Source: Candidatus Methanomethylicia archaeon
GTDB taxonomy: Archaea; Thermoproteota; Methanomethylicia; Methanomethylicales; Methanomethylicaceae
Direction of reading: 5' to 3'
Length of the DNA stretch: 5,996 nt
NCBI GenBank assembly: GCA_024464205.1
Contig: JANHAI010000070.1
Location: 1 to 5,996 of the forward strand
How positions within the stretch are numbered: position 1 is the first letter of the stretch; each line of letters opens with the position of its first letter. This document shows positions 5,047 to 5,996 of the stretch, piece after piece. A model generated the notes under the pieces. That model did no database searches, was not told where the DNA came from, and was given only the letters and a program-made list of their open reading frames with translations. The position numbers and the translations under genes were made by a program.

Positions 5047-5864
5047 CGAGAATCAAACATTGCTACCCTATCAATCACAGGCCTGCTAACCTAAGGGAGA
5101 GGAGGGAGTATTACAGTGACCTAGATCTTGGTCCAATTATGAAGTGGTTTTACAATAAGCCAGAAGGGCTCCGTTTACCCATCTTCCACATGGATCCTGG
5201 AAACGAGACAGGGTACATAAGATCAAAATATAAGGACGAGGCGGGGAAGCTCCTTTTTTTCCGGATAAGCAAATTCGAAGAGCTAAAGGAATGGTTGATC
5301 GATTTTCTCCCTGAGGACCTTTACTATGACAGGAACATTTACAAAGATTCTGAAAAATGCATGGTTTGCAGCAAGAGGGGCAAAGACTGCATCGGTTGCA
5401 ACGACCTGGTTGGACAGGAGCTAATGTTCGATATCGACCCTGAGAACATAGATTGCCCTAATTGCGGTACTCTTGAAGACAGGGTAAAGGGCGCGTCTAT
5501 GTTTAAGTTCTGTTATATATGTTTTAATAAAGCAATAGAACATACTATAAATCTTTTTGACTATTTATATAATGAAGAATATGAAAGAATCTCCGTTGTT
5601 TATTCAGGGCGCGGATTCCATATCTATATAGAAGATAATGATTCACTTTACATGAATTTCGTTGAAAGAAAGAATTTTGTTAAAACAATCAAAGAAAGAG
5701 GGTTTGGAATAGATCCGTGGGTCACCGAAGGCGAGGCGAGACTGGCAAGGGTCCCCTTTTCCCTTAACGGCATGGTGAGCAAGATATGCAGGCCAATAGA
5801 AATTAGAGAAATAAAAAATCTTGATTTTTGGCGGTCCAGGCTATTCGTTCCATCTTTTATTTAA
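5043..5864 (+). CDS. priS: DNA primase small (catalytic) subunit PriS, compact form
   Basis: This is an archaeo-eukaryotic primase catalytic protein that would make primers for replication, normally with PriL, which is not in the window. Visible parts: LRERREYY (17-24), typical of the PriS N-terminus; motif I ELMFDID (126-132, Asp130 and Asp132); motif II VVYSGRGFHI (185-194); and motif III IDPWVTEGEARLARVPFS (223-240, Asp224 as the third metal ligand). Cys138, Cys141, Cys157 and Cys160 match the family zinc knuckle. Oddities are the length (273 residues against about 330-350 in well-known archaeal PriS), only about 30 residues between motifs II and III, an additional C-x2-C-x6-C-x2-C at 106-119, and Asn242 where the family has His (SLH). 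The TTG start at 5043 overlaps the dys stop. The next in-frame ATG (residue 33) would remove the conserved N-terminal helix, so TTG is preferred despite a weak ribosome-binding site. It could be a minimal PriS or a diverged paralogue. Confidence 0.85.
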   Translation: MTRIKHCYPINHRPANLRERREYYSDLDLGPIMKWFYNKPEGLRLPIFHMDPGNETGYIRSKYKDEAGKLLFFRISKFEELKEWLIDFLPEDLYYDRNIYKDSEKCMVCSKRGKDCIGCNDLVGQELMFDIDPENIDCPNCGTLEDRVKGASMFKFCYICFNKAIEHTINLFDYLYNEEYERISVVYSGRGFHIYIEDNDSLYMNFVERKNFVKTIKERGFGIDPWVTEGEARLARVPFSLNGMVSKICRPIEIREIKNLDFWRSRLFVPSFI

Positions 5865-5874
5865 CTAAAGTATG

Positions 5875-5937
5875 TTATTTCTTCTTTTTCGCCGGTGCTT
5901 CTTTTTTCTTGTATTCTTTTTTCTTTGCTGCTGCCAT
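5875..5937 (-). CDS. Possible 20-residue lysine/alanine-rich small protein
   Basis: The minus-strand frame encodes MAAAKKKEYKKKEAPAKKKK, half lysine and a quarter alanine, and ends in TAA. A GAGGA sequence ends seven bases before the ATG, and the AT-rich DNA further upstream has TATA-like stretches, so a free-standing gene is possible. However, the same frame stays open to the right edge of the window (at least 19 more codons without a stop), so this could instead be the lysine-rich tail of a longer protein. Such basic tails often bind nucleic acid, but I do not recognise a family and assign no function. It converges on priS with a ten-base gap. Confidence 0.45.
   Translation of the reverse strand: MAAAKKKEYKKKEAPAKKKK
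5878..5889 (+). terminator. T-rich stretch downstream of priS
   Basis: The plus strand reads TTTCTTCTTTTT about 14 bases after the priS stop codon. Archaeal RNA polymerase often stops at T-rich tracts without a hairpin, so this may end the UPF0173-dys-priS transcript. The same bases encode the lysine run of the opposing small frame, so the T-richness may simply reflect AAA and AAG codons on the other strand. Confidence 0.35.
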
Positions 5938-5996
5938 TTTTATTTCCTCTATTACATTAACTTCACATAATAAGCATATAATCATTTCTATTATCT

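Noticed and set aside
5254..5260. Run of seven T in priS as a possible frameshift or internal terminator
   Set aside because: The reading frame continues through it into all catalytic motifs, so no frameshift is needed; seven T alone is weak evidence for termination.

Overview
The window reads as an archaeal chromosome segment with about 50% GC over most of its length. The evidence is a deoxyhypusine synthase, an archaeo-eukaryotic primase small subunit, TATA boxes about 26 bases upstream of start codons (leaderless-type promoters), and a ModE-type helix-turn-helix fused to a periplasmic-binding-protein-like sensor. The deoxyhypusine synthase has the GALDHD/GGGISKHH form that I recall from Sulfolobus and related archaea, so a TACK-group archaeon is the best guess. 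The sequence alone does not fix the lineage.

Left part (1-2468): a tungstate uptake locus. On the minus strand lie tupA (substrate-binding protein) and the start of tupB (permease, cut by the left edge); the ATPase gene, if present, would lie further left. Divergent from tupA is a gene for a ModE-like regulator with a PBP-like effector domain. The gap between them holds a perfect 10-bp inverted repeat of the ModE operator type, centred on the tupA TATA box. This suggests oxyanion-responsive repression of uptake, and possibly autoregulation.

Middle (2458-3350): a minus-strand pair, a short COG2388-type GNAT protein and a SpoIIM/DUF95 membrane protein, joined by an ATGA overlap. The SpoIIM gene converges on the regulator gene and overlaps it by 11 bases. 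A 10-bp hairpin starts exactly at the regulator's stop codon.

Right part (3396-5864): a plus-strand, tightly packed run encoding a UPF0173 metallo-beta-lactamase-fold hydrolase, deoxyhypusine synthase (dys) and a DNA primase small subunit (priS). The genes overlap or abut, so co-transcription is likely. The primase is the most unusual protein here. It keeps the DxD, SGRGFH and third-Asp motifs, but has only about 30 residues between motifs II and III, an extra four-cysteine cluster just before the catalytic DxD, and Asn in place of a normally conserved His. A roughly 190-bp tract of very low GC lies inside the gene.

Right end (5865-5996): AT-rich DNA with a T-rich stretch and, on the minus strand, a 20-residue lysine/alanine-rich open frame with a good ribosome-binding site, convergent to priS. 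I saw no tRNA, rRNA, CRISPR array, insertion sequence or transposase.
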